Assembly: GCF_000968685.2 (NCBI RefSeq)
Contig: NZ_LAKD02000133.1
Location: forward strand, 1-33,172
Direction of reading: 5' to 3'
Source of the DNA: Streptomyces antioxidans
GTDB lineage: Bacteria > Actinomycetota > Actinomycetes > Streptomycetales > Streptomycetaceae
DNA: 33,172 bases
Made by a program: the position numbers and the translations under genes. Positions 7,225 through 14,866 of the stretch are shown one piece after another. The notes under the pieces are model-generated. The model had not been told where the DNA came from and ran no database searches. It was given only the letters and a program-made list of their open reading frames with translations. Numbering within the stretch: position 1 is the first letter of the stretch; every line of letters begins with the position of its first letter.

Positions 7225-7719
7225 TCAGACGACCTGGTGCAGCCAGCGGACCGGGGCGCCCTCACCCGCGTAGCGGAATGGCTCCAGCTCGTCGTCCCAG
7301 GGCTTGCCGAGCAGCTTGGCGATCTCCGCCTCGAGATCGCTCTCGCCGCGGGCCGAGCGGGCGAGGGCGGCGCGCAGCCGGTCCTCGGGGATCAGGATGT
7401 CGCCGTGCATTCCGGTGACCGCGTGGAAGATGCCGAGCTCGGGGGTGGAGCTGTAGCGCTCGCCCTCGGCGGTGGCGCAGGGCTCGGCGGTCACCTCGAA
7501 GCGCAGCAGATGCCAGCCGCGGAGCGCTGACGCCATTTTGGAGGCCGTGCCGACCTCGCCCTGCCAGGAGAATTCGGCACGCCAGGTGCCGTTCGCCGCC
7601 GGCTGCTTGATCCAGTCGAGGGTCACGCGCACGCCGAGGACGCCCGCGATGGCCCATTCGACGTGCGGGCACAGCGCGCGCGGAGCGGAGTGCACATACA
7701 GAACTCCACGGGTCGTCAC
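7225..7719 (-). CDS. DUF3145 family protein
   Basis: This 164-residue protein of actinobacterial family DUF3145 begins MTTRGVLYVHSAPRALCPHVEWA and contains GELGIFHAVTGMHGDI-like text (GIFHAVTGMHGDILIPEDRL) and KPWDDELEPFRYAG. No enzymatic motif or membrane segment is seen; it is probably a cytoplasmic protein of unknown role found next to the fab locus in streptomycetes. The start is the GTG at 7719, decided by a perfect AGGAGG (plus-strand CCTCCT at 7725-7730) five bases upstream. An upstream in-frame ATG at 7800 would place that site inside the coding region and is rejected. Confidence 0.88.
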   Translation of the reverse strand: MTTRGVLYVHSAPRALCPHVEWAIAGVLGVRVTLDWIKQPAANGTWRAEFSWQGEVGTASKMASALRGWHLLRFEVTAEPCATAEGERYSSTPELGIFHAVTGMHGDILIPEDRLRAALARSARGESDLEAEIAKLLGKPWDDELEPFRYAGEGAPVRWLHQVV

Positions 7720-8044
7720 CGGTGCCTCCTGTGCGGTTCGAGGTGCGCCTTCCCCAGCGGCCTCGCGCCCGTACCGGTCCCGCCCGGGACATCGGATCAC
7801 ATTCTGCCCTAGTGATCACTCCCACACCAGTCTCGACGTCACCTTCAGTGAAATTTATCGTGCAGAATTCTCTAGAAAGTGGACAGGATGTGACGGGGCG
7901 TAATGTGCTGGTACCGCATAGCGCGTCAGGTCGCCGGGACGGCGCTCATCTGGCACAAGAAAAACGTACCGTGCGAGTCAGCCGGAGGAGTGACGTACCG
8001 TCGGTCCGGATAGATATCACCCAACAGCCGGAGGGGGAACAGCC
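7720..8044. other. Divergent promoter region of DUF3145 and the SGNH lipoprotein
   Basis: No gene is seen in these 325 bases. The stretch 7845-7885 is unusually A/T-rich for this genome (GAAATTTATCG, AGAATTCTCTAGAAAG) and probably contains promoters. ACGTACCGT occurs twice (7964 and 7993), and TAGATA at 8011-8016 could be the -10 of the lipoprotein gene. GGAGGGGGA just before 8045 is the ribosome-binding site of that gene. Confidence 0.4.
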
Positions 8045-9031
8045 ATGCGGGTCAGTGCGACACGCCGGAAGCGTCCGGCGGCCGCTTCCTCGACCACGCG
8101 TACGGTCGTGCGCCCGTCCCCGCGCACCGCCGGGCGTACAGCAGGGCGCACCGCTGGACGCGCCGGCGTGGTGCTGTTCACCACCGCCGCCGTGCTGAGC
8201 TCCGCGGGCTGTTTCGGCAGCTCGGACGACCCCTCCCGACAGGGGCCGACCCGCGCGGCGAAGACCCCGGGCGCCAAGCGGGCCGTCGTCTGGAACACCC
8301 GGCCGACCTCGATCGCCTCCGTGGGCGACTCCATCACCCGTGGCTTCGACGCCTGTTCGGTGCTCTCCGACTGCCCCGAGGTGTCGTGGTCCACCGGCAC
8401 CGATGTGGAGAGCCTCGCCCAGCGGCTGCTGCCCTCCGCCACCGCCGGCGCGGGGACCCACGCCTGGAACTTCGCCAAGACCGGCGCGGTCGTGGCCGAC
8501 CTGCCCGGCCAGATCGAGGCGGCCGCGGCCCGCAAGCCGAAGCTGATCACCGTGATGATCGGCGCCAATGACGCCTGCCGGGACTCGGTGGACGACATGA
8601 CCTCCCCCGAGCAGTTCCGCACCACCTTCACCTCGGCGCTCACCCGGCTGCGCCGCGATCTGCCCAAGACCCAGGTGTATGTGGCCAGCGTGCCGGATCT
8701 GAAGCGGCTGTGGTCGGAGGGGCGGAAGAACGTCTTCGGGCGGCAGATCTGGAAGCTGGGCATCTGCCCATCGATGCTCAAGGACTCCGAGCACCTGGAC
8801 GCGGCCTCCAACGACCGCCGACAGCGGGTGTCGGACCGGGTGACCGAGTACAACAAGGTGCTGAAGGACGTGTGCGGGCGGGATGTGCTGTGCCGGTATG
8901 ACCCGGCGGTGCACAAGTACCGCTTCACCACGCATGAGCTGAGCAAGTGGGACTGGTTCCACCCCAGCAAGGCGGGCCAGGCGCAACTGGCCGACATGGC
9001 CTACCGCCGCATCACCGCTGCCTCACCCTGA
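8045..9031 (+). CDS. SGNH/GDSL-family hydrolase lipoprotein
   Basis: The 328-residue exported esterase/lipase-like hydrolase has an unusually long positively charged N-region with a threefold RTAG repeat (27-38). A hydrophobic stretch and lipobox LSSAGC follow, with lipid-anchored Cys56. SGNH blocks are clear: Ser96 in SVGDSITRG, Asn175 in MIGANDACRD, and the Asp303/His306 pair in WDWFHPSKAGQ. Six further Cys residues suggest disulfides, consistent with activity outside the membrane. The ATG at 8045 follows GGAGGGGGA. Close relatives are annotated as SGNH hydrolases without known substrate; candidates are cell-wall or polysaccharide ester groups. Confidence 0.9.
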   Translation: MRVSATRRKRPAAASSTTRTVVRPSPRTAGRTAGRTAGRAGVVLFTTAAVLSSAGCFGSSDDPSRQGPTRAAKTPGAKRAVVWNTRPTSIASVGDSITRGFDACSVLSDCPEVSWSTGTDVESLAQRLLPSATAGAGTHAWNFAKTGAVVADLPGQIEAAAARKPKLITVMIGANDACRDSVDDMTSPEQFRTTFTSALTRLRRDLPKTQVYVASVPDLKRLWSEGRKNVFGRQIWKLGICPSMLKDSEHLDAASNDRRQRVSDRVTEYNKVLKDVCGRDVLCRYDPAVHKYRFTTHELSKWDWFHPSKAGQAQLADMAYRRITAASP

Positions 9032-9294
9032 CCCCAGGCCCCGCGGCCCAGCTCCTGACCGGACGCCGGGCGCGGGGCACCCCTCCCCATACGCGGCTCC
9101 GCCACACGGCAGGGACCGCGCCCCTGGCCCCGGGGTTGGGGCACAGCCCCGGCCCGGCGGGGGCTGGGGCGGAGCCACAGGTTCGGGGAGGGGCGGGGAG
9201 CGGAGGGGAACAGTCCGCCGCAGGCGTCGCGATGCGTCGGCCGCCCCCTGACCGGCGGACGCGAGCAGCCTCGCCGCGCGCCGGACGGCGTAGC
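9032..9294. repeat. Convergent gap with decayed dispersed G/C-rich elements
   Basis: No gene is seen. The gap holds fragments resembling the dispersed intergenic elements: CGCGGCTCCGCCAC near 9092, a CAGCCCC / GGGGCTG hairpin (9134-9140 with 9150-9156) and GGGGAGGGGCGGGGAG (about 9185), the reverse-strand form of the C-rich element at 198-218. The hairpin may serve as terminator for the two converging genes. Confidence 0.4.
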
Positions 9295-11946
9295 TCAGGC
9301 GGTCGTCCGCACGGGCACCGGGAACGACAGGCGGCGGTCGGCTACGCTGCGGCCCGCCTCTGCCGTGTAGGCGCCCGGGATCAGGCGCCAGGCGCCCGTT
9401 GACTCGTCCCAGATCTCCGCCGCCCGGCGGGGCAGGGGGATGGCCGCCTCCGCCGTCTCGCCCGGAGCGGCGGTGACCGAGGCGAAGCCCGCGAGGCGCC
9501 GCACCGGGCGATCCTCGCCGTCGCCCTGGGCGACGTCCTGGGCGCCGCGCGCGGTGGCGTCCTGGGCGTCGTTCTCCGTATCGCCCCCCGTGCCGTTCTC
9601 CGCGTCGTTCTCCGTGTCGTTCTCCGGCACGGTGAGGTAGAGCTGTACGACCTCACGGCCCGCCCTGGCACCCGTGTTGCGGACCCGCACGGTCACCGTG
9701 CCCAGCGTCTCGTCCTCGCCCTCCGCGGGGGTGAAGTCCATCGCCTCGTACGCCCAGTCCGTGTAGCCAAGGCCATGTCCGAACCAGTACGCCGGAGCGG
9801 TCCCCGCCCGCCGCTCCCACGCGCGGTAGCCGATGAACACGCCCTCCTCGTAGACCAGTCGGCCCTCGCTGGGTGTGACCGTGCTGACCGGGGCGTCCTC
9901 GAGCCGCCGGGGCCAGGTCGTGGGCAGGCGGCCGCCGGGCTCCTCCGCGCCCAGCAGGACGTCGGCGAGCGCGGCCCCCGCCTCCTGGCCCGGGAACCAG
10001 CTCAGCAGCACCGCGGCGACCTCGTCCCGCCAGGGCATCTCGACCGGAGAACCCGCGTTGACCACCACCACGGTGGGGGTGCCGGTGGCGGCGACCCTGC
10101 GCACCAGCTCGTCCTGACGGCCCGGCAGCCGCAGATGCCGACGGTCGAACCCCTCGCTCTCGACCCGCTCGGTGGTGGCGACCACCACCACGGCCGCCTC
10201 GGCCGCCGAGGCCGCGGCGACGGCCTCCTGGATCAGCTCCTCGGCGTCCCGCTCCGGCGCCCGGTGCAGCAGGCTGAAGCAGACGGCGTCGAGCTGGGCG
10301 TCCTCGGGGCGGGCCACCGCGCAGCTGAGGCTGACCTCCACCGGCTCGCCCGCGGTGAGCTCCACCTGGCCCCGGGGCACCGGGGAGCCCATGAACGCCT
10401 CGAAGAGGTCGTCGACGTCCGCCGGAAGCTCCTCCCCCTCGAAGAGCACCTTTCCGGCCACGGTCAGCCGGAGCCCGCCCAGCCCCCTGGTGCCGAAGGA
10501 GTGGGCACCGCTCTCGCGCGGGGTGAAGGTGCCGACGGTCTCCACGGTGTGCAGCTCCTCGAAGCTCACCCCGTCGGGGAAGTCGCTGATCCACTGCACC
10601 TGCCCACTGGCCAGCCGGGACTCGCCGAGCACCCGCCCGTCGGCGGCCCTGACCACCGCGCGCAGCGCGAACCCCTGGGCGGCGGGGGCGAGTTCATCGG
10701 TGGGGTCGGCGCCCACCGCGTAGCTGAGCCGAACGTCCGGCGGCAGGGCGGCCCGCAGCCCGTCGAGCGGGGAGACCACATGGTCGGGGAAGACCACCGC
10801 CGAGCCGCCGCCCAGCACCCGGGCGTCGCGCGCCGCGGCGCCGATCAGGGCCAGCGACCGCACCCCGCCGGGGGCGCCGGTCTCCAGCGGCAGCACGGTT
10901 TCCCCGCCGCCCGCGGCCTCGTTCCGCAGCAGTACGAAGGAGCGCCGGGCGATCTCGCGGGCCAGCGCCTCCCCGTCGATCGGACCGGGCCGGTCGGCGG
11001 GGGCGACGGCCGGGGCCGCGCCGTCCAGGACGCCGACCCGGGCGGCCAGGGTGAGCAGCCGCCGCACCGCCTCGTCCAGCTCCGCCTCGGTCACCCGGCC
11101 GTCGCGCACCGCGGCGGCCAACGCCTCGCCGTAGACGGTCCGCGGGCCGGGCATCGCGACGTCCAGCCCGCCCTTGAGTCCCCGCACGGTGTCACGGGCC
11201 GCCAGCCAGTCGGAGACGATGAAGCCGTCGAAGCCCCATTCACCGCGCAGCACCCCCCGCTGAAGCGCGCGGTGTTCGGTCATCGTCGACCCGTTGACGC
11301 CGTTGTAGGCGGCCATGACGCCCCAGGGGCGGGCGTTCTTGACGATGGCTTCGAAGGGCGCGAGATACAGCTCGCGCAGCGCCCGCGCACCGATCGCGTT
11401 GTCGACGGTGAAGCGCTCGGTCTCGGCGTCATTGGCCACGAAGTGCTTGACGGTGGTGCCCACCCCGCCGTCCTGCACACCCGTCACATAGCCGGTGCCG
11501 ATCGCACCGGTGAGATGCGGATCCTCGCTGTACGCCTCGAAGTGGCGGCCGCCCAGCGGGGAACGGTGCAGATTGACCGTCGGCGCGAGCAGCACATGGA
11601 CGCCCTTGCGCCGCGCCTCCTGCGCGAGCAGCCGCCCCGCCCGCCGGGCGAGCTCCGGGTCCCAGGTCGCGGCGAGCGCGGTGGGACTGGGCAGGGCGAT
11701 GGAGGGGTCGTCCGCGGTCCAGTGGACGCCGCGGACGCCGATCGGGCCGTCCGACATCACCAGGGACCGCAGCCCGATCGCCGGAACGGCGGGCAGGCTC
11801 CACATGTCCTGCCCGGACAGCAGCCGCGCCTTGGTCTCCAGGTCCAGCAGGCCGAGGGCCTTCTCCACCACGGCTCCGGCCGTGCCCCCCTCGCCGCCTT
11901 CGCCCCCTTCGTAGCCCTCGCTGCCCTCGCCGATCGCGTCCGCCAT
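9295..11946 (-). CDS. GH3 beta-glucosidase-type glycosidase with PA14 domain
   Basis: The 883-residue glycoside hydrolase family 3 enzyme is cytoplasmic by lack of a signal peptide. The (beta/alpha)8 domain spans about 35-315, with K167-H168 and nucleophile Asp246 in GFIVSDWLA. A PA14 carbohydrate-binding insert lies at about 405-545. The second GH3 domain (about 330-690) supplies the likely acid/base Glu598 in VESEGFDRRHLRLP, and a fibronectin-III-like C-terminal domain spans about 735-880. The layout matches PA14-containing beta-glucosidases. Odd features are an acidic Gly/Glu-rich N-terminus (7-22) and a low-complexity insert at 775-812. The ATG at 11946 follows GGGAGGGG. It is divergent from a TetR gene, its likely regulator. 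Confidence 0.92.
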   Translation of the reverse strand: MADAIGEGSEGYEGGEGGEGGTAGAVVEKALGLLDLETKARLLSGQDMWSLPAVPAIGLRSLVMSDGPIGVRGVHWTADDPSIALPSPTALAATWDPELARRAGRLLAQEARRKGVHVLLAPTVNLHRSPLGGRHFEAYSEDPHLTGAIGTGYVTGVQDGGVGTTVKHFVANDAETERFTVDNAIGARALRELYLAPFEAIVKNARPWGVMAAYNGVNGSTMTEHRALQRGVLRGEWGFDGFIVSDWLAARDTVRGLKGGLDVAMPGPRTVYGEALAAAVRDGRVTEAELDEAVRRLLTLAARVGVLDGAAPAVAPADRPGPIDGEALAREIARRSFVLLRNEAAGGGETVLPLETGAPGGVRSLALIGAAARDARVLGGGSAVVFPDHVVSPLDGLRAALPPDVRLSYAVGADPTDELAPAAQGFALRAVVRAADGRVLGESRLASGQVQWISDFPDGVSFEELHTVETVGTFTPRESGAHSFGTRGLGGLRLTVAGKVLFEGEELPADVDDLFEAFMGSPVPRGQVELTAGEPVEVSLSCAVARPEDAQLDAVCFSLLHRAPERDAEELIQEAVAAASAAEAAVVVVATTERVESEGFDRRHLRLPGRQDELVRRVAATGTPTVVVVNAGSPVEMPWRDEVAAVLLSWFPGQEAGAALADVLLGAEEPGGRLPTTWPRRLEDAPVSTVTPSEGRLVYEEGVFIGYRAWERRAGTAPAYWFGHGLGYTDWAYEAMDFTPAEGEDETLGTVTVRVRNTGARAGREVVQLYLTVPENDTENDAENGTGGDTENDAQDATARGAQDVAQGDGEDRPVRRLAGFASVTAAPGETAEAAIPLPRRAAEIWDESTGAWRLIPGAYTAEAGRSVADRRLSFPVPVRTTA

Positions 11947-12024
11947 CGCTCGCCCCTCCCGGTGCGGGTCCCGTCCGGTCCTCGTCCGGGGCCATGGTGG
12001 ACCCGAGAACCTGTTGCCAGGTAG

Positions 12025-12064
12025 GTACCGTTATCGACTCGTTATCAAACATGCTCTACGGTAC
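12025..12064. promoter_or_regulatory. Candidate operator between GH3 gene and TetR gene
   Basis: GTACCGT (12025-12031) and ACGGTAC (12058-12064) form a 7-bp inverted repeat. Between them a direct repeat CGTTATC occurs at 12029-12035 and 12040-12046, 11 bases apart, about one helical turn. This A/T-richer block sits in the 122-bp divergent promoter and is the best candidate for TetR binding. Confidence 0.45.
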
Positions 12065-12068
12065 GGGC

Positions 12069-12674
12069 ATGGAGAGGGCGACCGAGCGCGGTACCAGACG
12101 GGGTGAGGAACGACGGGCGGAGATCGTCCGCCGTGCGCTCGAGGTGATCGCCGAGCGCGGCTACCGGGGCGCGACCCTCGGGGCGGTCGCCGAGCGGGTG
12201 GGCCTCACCCAACAGGGGCTGCTCCACTACTTCCCCACCAAGGACTCGCTCCTCATCGCCGTGCTCGAGGAGCGCGACCAGTGGGACACCGGCTCCGCGC
12301 GGCACGACGGAGAGCACATATGGCCGCTGGACCTGCTGGCCTCGCTGGTGGAGTACAACGCGATGCGCCCCGGCGTCGTCCAGACCTTCTCCGCGCTCCT
12401 CGGCGAGAGCGTCACCGGCGACCACCCCGCGCGCGGCTTCTTCACCCAGCGCTACGACAGGGTGCGCGCCGACATGGCGGCCATCCTGCGCGGCGAGTTC
12501 GGCGACCGGCTCCCCGGCGGGCTCACCCCGGAGGCCGCCGCGCCGCTGCTGGTGGCGGTGATGGACGGGCTCCAGTTCCAGTGGCTGCACGACCGGGACG
12601 CGGTGGACATGCCCGCCCTCTTCCGGGCCTTCGTCTCCCTGCTGGGGCAGGGAGACGAAGCGGCCGGGGCGTGA
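12069..12674 (+). CDS. TetR/AcrR family transcriptional regulator
   Basis: The 201-residue regulator has an N-terminal helix-turn-helix (about 14-60: ALEVIAERGYRGATLGAVAE, LTQQGLLHYFPTKDSLL) and a C-terminal ligand-binding domain containing FSALLGESVTGDHPARGFF. It is divergent from the GH3 gene, so it probably represses that gene and itself in response to a sugar or glucoside; this rests on position only. The ATG at 12069 (MERATERGTRRGEER) is preferred over an upstream in-frame ATG at 11994, because the longer version would run through the operator-like repeats. Confidence 0.87.
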   Translation: MERATERGTRRGEERRAEIVRRALEVIAERGYRGATLGAVAERVGLTQQGLLHYFPTKDSLLIAVLEERDQWDTGSARHDGEHIWPLDLLASLVEYNAMRPGVVQTFSALLGESVTGDHPARGFFTQRYDRVRADMAAILRGEFGDRLPGGLTPEAAAPLLVAVMDGLQFQWLHDRDAVDMPALFRAFVSLLGQGDEAAGA

Positions 12675-12732
12675 CGGCCGTACGGTGCGCGGCGGCCCTG
12701 CGGCGGCCGTACGTGACGGCCTTACGGACGCC

Positions 12733-12754
12733 GCCGCCGTCCCGTGACGGCGGC
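12733..12754. terminator. Hairpin between TetR and DUF6299 genes
   Basis: A perfect 9-bp stem (GCCGCCGTC / GACGGCGGC) closes a four-base CCGT loop, ending one base before the DUF6299 stop on the minus strand. It lies between convergent genes. The gap also repeats the TetR stop context GTGACGG at 12671, 12713 and 12744. Confidence 0.55.
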
Positions 12755-13234
12755 TCAGCCGTCGCCGCCCACCAGCCTGACCTCCCGTTCGACCCCGACC
12801 GCGCTCCTCGGCACCGGCACGAAGGAGCCACCGGCGTCGAACCGCAACAGCGTGCCCTCGGCGTCCGCCGGTCCCGGCTGGTACGGCCCCACGTTCGCCG
12901 CGTCGATCAGCCAGCGGTGCCGCTGTCCGTCGCAGACGGCGTTGTAGCCGCCGAGGCCGTGGCGCTCCCCGTCCTGGGTGAGGGTGACCAGCACGGTCGC
13001 CCGCGCGTACCCCGCCCCTTCCCGGACGCAGCGGTAGCTGCCGTACAGCGTGACGGATCCGTCCGGGGAGACGTTCCCGGTGCGGTCGATGGTCAGGTCG
13101 TCGGTCCAGGGCAGCGGCAGACGGGGCCGGTCGGGTCCGGCGGGCCCGGCGGGCCCGGCTGACGCGGCATGGGCGGCCGGGGCGGCCATGAGAAGAACGG
13201 TAAGGGCGCCGAGGGCGCGGCGGCGGTTGCGCAT
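12755..13234 (-). CDS. Secreted DUF6299 family protein
   Basis: The 159-residue exported protein has a Sec signal peptide (MRNRRRALGALTVLLMAAPA, cleavage near AHAASA) and a Gly-Pro-Ala linker. The mature part contains LTIDRTGNVSPDGSVTLYGS, YRCVREG, AVCDGQRHRWLID and the acidic end seen in actinobacterial DUF6299 proteins. Two Cys (in YRCV and AVCDG) could form a disulfide. Function is unknown. The start is the ATG at 13234, with AGGAGG on the minus strand (plus CCTCCT 13246-13251) upstream; a longer frame starting at 13387 lacks a signal peptide and is rejected. Confidence 0.78.
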   Translation of the reverse strand: MRNRRRALGALTVLLMAAPAAHAASAGPAGPAGPDRPRLPLPWTDDLTIDRTGNVSPDGSVTLYGSYRCVREGAGYARATVLVTLTQDGERHGLGGYNAVCDGQRHRWLIDAANVGPYQPGPADAEGTLLRFDAGGSFVPVPRSAVGVEREVRLVGGDG

Positions 13235-13403
13235 GGACGGATGTACCTCCTGGTGCGGGAGTTCAGTTGCCCGTACAGCTACCGGGCGGGCGAACCCGTC
13301 CGGGGGAGCCTCACCCCCGTGCGGCGTGTCCGGCACCGCCCAACGGGTGGCCGCCGGGCGCCGGGTTGACCCCGGCACACCGCCCACGGCCGCCCCGATG
13401 ACG

Positions 13404-13537
13404 CCCTTACGGCGCTCACCCGCGCCCTTACGGTGCCCACGCCACCCTTACGGCGCCCGCCCCGCCCTTACCGTGCTCGCCCGCCCCCTTACCGCGCCAA
13501 CGCCACCCTTACGGCGCCCGCCCCGCCCTTACGGCGC
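13404..13537 (-). repeat. Seven-copy 20-21-bp tandem array overlapping the MFS gene stop
   Basis: CCCTTAC cores start at 13404, 13425, 13445, 13465, 13486, 13506 and 13526 (periods 21, 20, 20, 21, 20, 20). On the minus strand the 12-base core is GCRCSGTAAGGG, and the copy at 13526-13537 contains the real TAA stop (13529-13531) of the MFS gene. The 8-9-base linkers between cores are also similar (GCGGGGCG or TGGCGTKG). The rest of the gap, 13235-13403, shows only the ribosome-binding site of the DUF6299 gene. Confidence 0.9.
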
Positions 13538-14764
13538 TCGTCCCTCCCGGGCCGACTCCTCGATCGACCCCTCCGGCGGGGCCGCTTGAGGCCGCTGCGC
13601 CCCGGGGTCGTCGCCCCGCAGCCCCGGGGCCAGGGTCAGGGTGACGGCCACGGAGACCGCCGCCAGGACGGCCATCGCCACCGCCGGTGAGGTGGGCTGG
13701 GCCAGCGCGCCCGCCAGGGCGGCGGACACGCCCTGCATGGTGAGCATGCCGGAGGAGTGCAGCCCCAGGGCCTGGCCGCTCATCCCGTCCGGCGTCAGGG
13801 CCATCAGCCGCTGCTGGAGCCCCAGCGTGGCCGAGAAGCCGATCGAGGCGAGGGCGACGGCGGCCAGCGCGAGCGGCAGCGGCGGACGCACCGCGAAGAC
13901 CAGATACGGCGCGGCGAGCAGCAGCCGCAGGGGCGCCGCAAGCCGCTCCCGCAGGTGCGGCGGCAGCAGCCGCCCGGTGACGAGGTCCCCCATCAGCATG
14001 CCGAGGGAGCCCACGGCGAAGAGCAGCCCGGCGTTCCGGGGCGCGTAGGGCACGAAGAGGGATTCACAGCCGACGATCAGCCCATTGGGCACCCAGAGCG
14101 CGTAGTAGACCCGGCGGCGGGGCGCGGAGGACCACAGCCGGGCGTTGACCCGCCAGGTCTCCGCTACCGAGGGCCGCCCCCCGGCCCGGGCCGGACGCCC
14201 GCTCAGGCCGAACCGCGAGGCGGCCCCGGCCAGTACGTACAGCGCGGCGGCGGTGAGCAGGGTGCCGCGCGCCGAGAGGGCGGTCACGAGGAGGCCACCG
14301 GCCGCGTAGCCGCCGATCTGCATGGTGCCGCCCGACATGTTGAGCACCGAACGGCCCAGCAGATAGCCGTCCTTGGGCAGGATCTCGGTGAGCAGTCCGT
14401 AGCGGACGGCGCCGCCGAGGGAGGCCGCCGCGCCGAGCCCGAACACGATGGCGAGGACGGCCGCCACGGGCAGCCCGGGAAGGGCCAGCGCGGCGGTCCC
14501 CAGGGCGAAGAGCGCCGACAACCCGGACAGCGCGGCGCGCGGTGGCAGCCGGTCGGCCGCCGACAGCAGCGCCAGCGCGCCCGCCACCTGGGCGAGCGAG
14601 GGGCCGAACATGCTGAGCGCGGAGAGCAGCGGTGAGCCGGTCGCCGCGTAGACCAGGGTGCCGAGGGCGAGCCCGCTCGCCGTCGAGGCGGCCACCTGCG
14701 TGGCGAAGATGAGGAACAGCGGGGTGAACTCCGGGGCCCGGAACACCTCTCGATAGGTGCGCAT
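13529..14764 (-). CDS. MFS transporter
   Basis: The 411-residue integral membrane protein of the major facilitator superfamily has repeated 18-22-residue hydrophobic segments throughout. These include FTPLFLIFATQVAASTASGL, LSALFALGTAALALPGLPVA and LRLLLAAPYLVFAVRPPLPL, about twelve in all, with a hydrophilic central loop (about 185-215). It is probably a drug or metabolite efflux pump. It is divergent from the DUF5937/ArsR-type regulator at 14867, with an 8-bp-arm palindrome between them, so substrate-responsive control by that regulator is likely. The ATG at 14764 gives MRTYREVFRAPEFTPLF, a typical start. The stop lies in the tandem array. Confidence 0.88.
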   Translation of the reverse strand: MRTYREVFRAPEFTPLFLIFATQVAASTASGLALGTLVYAATGSPLLSALSMFGPSLAQVAGALALLSAADRLPPRAALSGLSALFALGTAALALPGLPVAAVLAIVFGLGAAASLGGAVRYGLLTEILPKDGYLLGRSVLNMSGGTMQIGGYAAGGLLVTALSARGTLLTAAALYVLAGAASRFGLSGRPARAGGRPSVAETWRVNARLWSSAPRRRVYYALWVPNGLIVGCESLFVPYAPRNAGLLFAVGSLGMLMGDLVTGRLLPPHLRERLAAPLRLLLAAPYLVFAVRPPLPLALAAVALASIGFSATLGLQQRLMALTPDGMSGQALGLHSSGMLTMQGVSAALAGALAQPTSPAVAMAVLAAVSVAVTLTLAPGLRGDDPGAQRPQAAPPEGSIEESAREGRAP

Positions 14765-14802
14765 GGCCTCAGGCTCGGGAGTCGCCGCGCGGCGGCGTTA
14801 AT

Positions 14803-14822
14803 GTTTCGCACGGATGCGAAAC
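14803..14822. promoter_or_regulatory. Operator in the MFS/ArsR divergent promoter
   Basis: GTTTCGCA and TGCGAAAC are perfect 8-bp arms around CGGA. The site lies in the 102-bp region between the two divergent starts. Its overlap with a possible ATG at 14801 argues that the regulator starts later (14867). It is most simply the autoregulatory site of the adjacent winged-helix protein. Confidence 0.7.
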
Positions 14823-14866
14823 GACGCGACAACGCGCGACCACGAGGTGGCGGCGGGGGTGGCCGG

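Noticed and set aside
9775..12024. A 749-codon open frame on the plus strand opposite the GH3 gene
   Set aside because: It is antisense to a gene with clear GH3 motifs. Its translation is Arg/Gly/Pro-rich and repetitive, as expected from open frames in very high-GC DNA.
13404..13537. CRISPR array
   Set aside because: The period is only 20-21 bases, the linkers between cores are 8-9 bases and similar to one another, and no cas gene is nearby.
14801..14866. Earlier start for the DUF5937/ArsR-type regulator (MFRTDAKRRD)
   Set aside because: It would begin inside the operator palindrome, and the extension is Gly/Arg-rich and unlike the family start.
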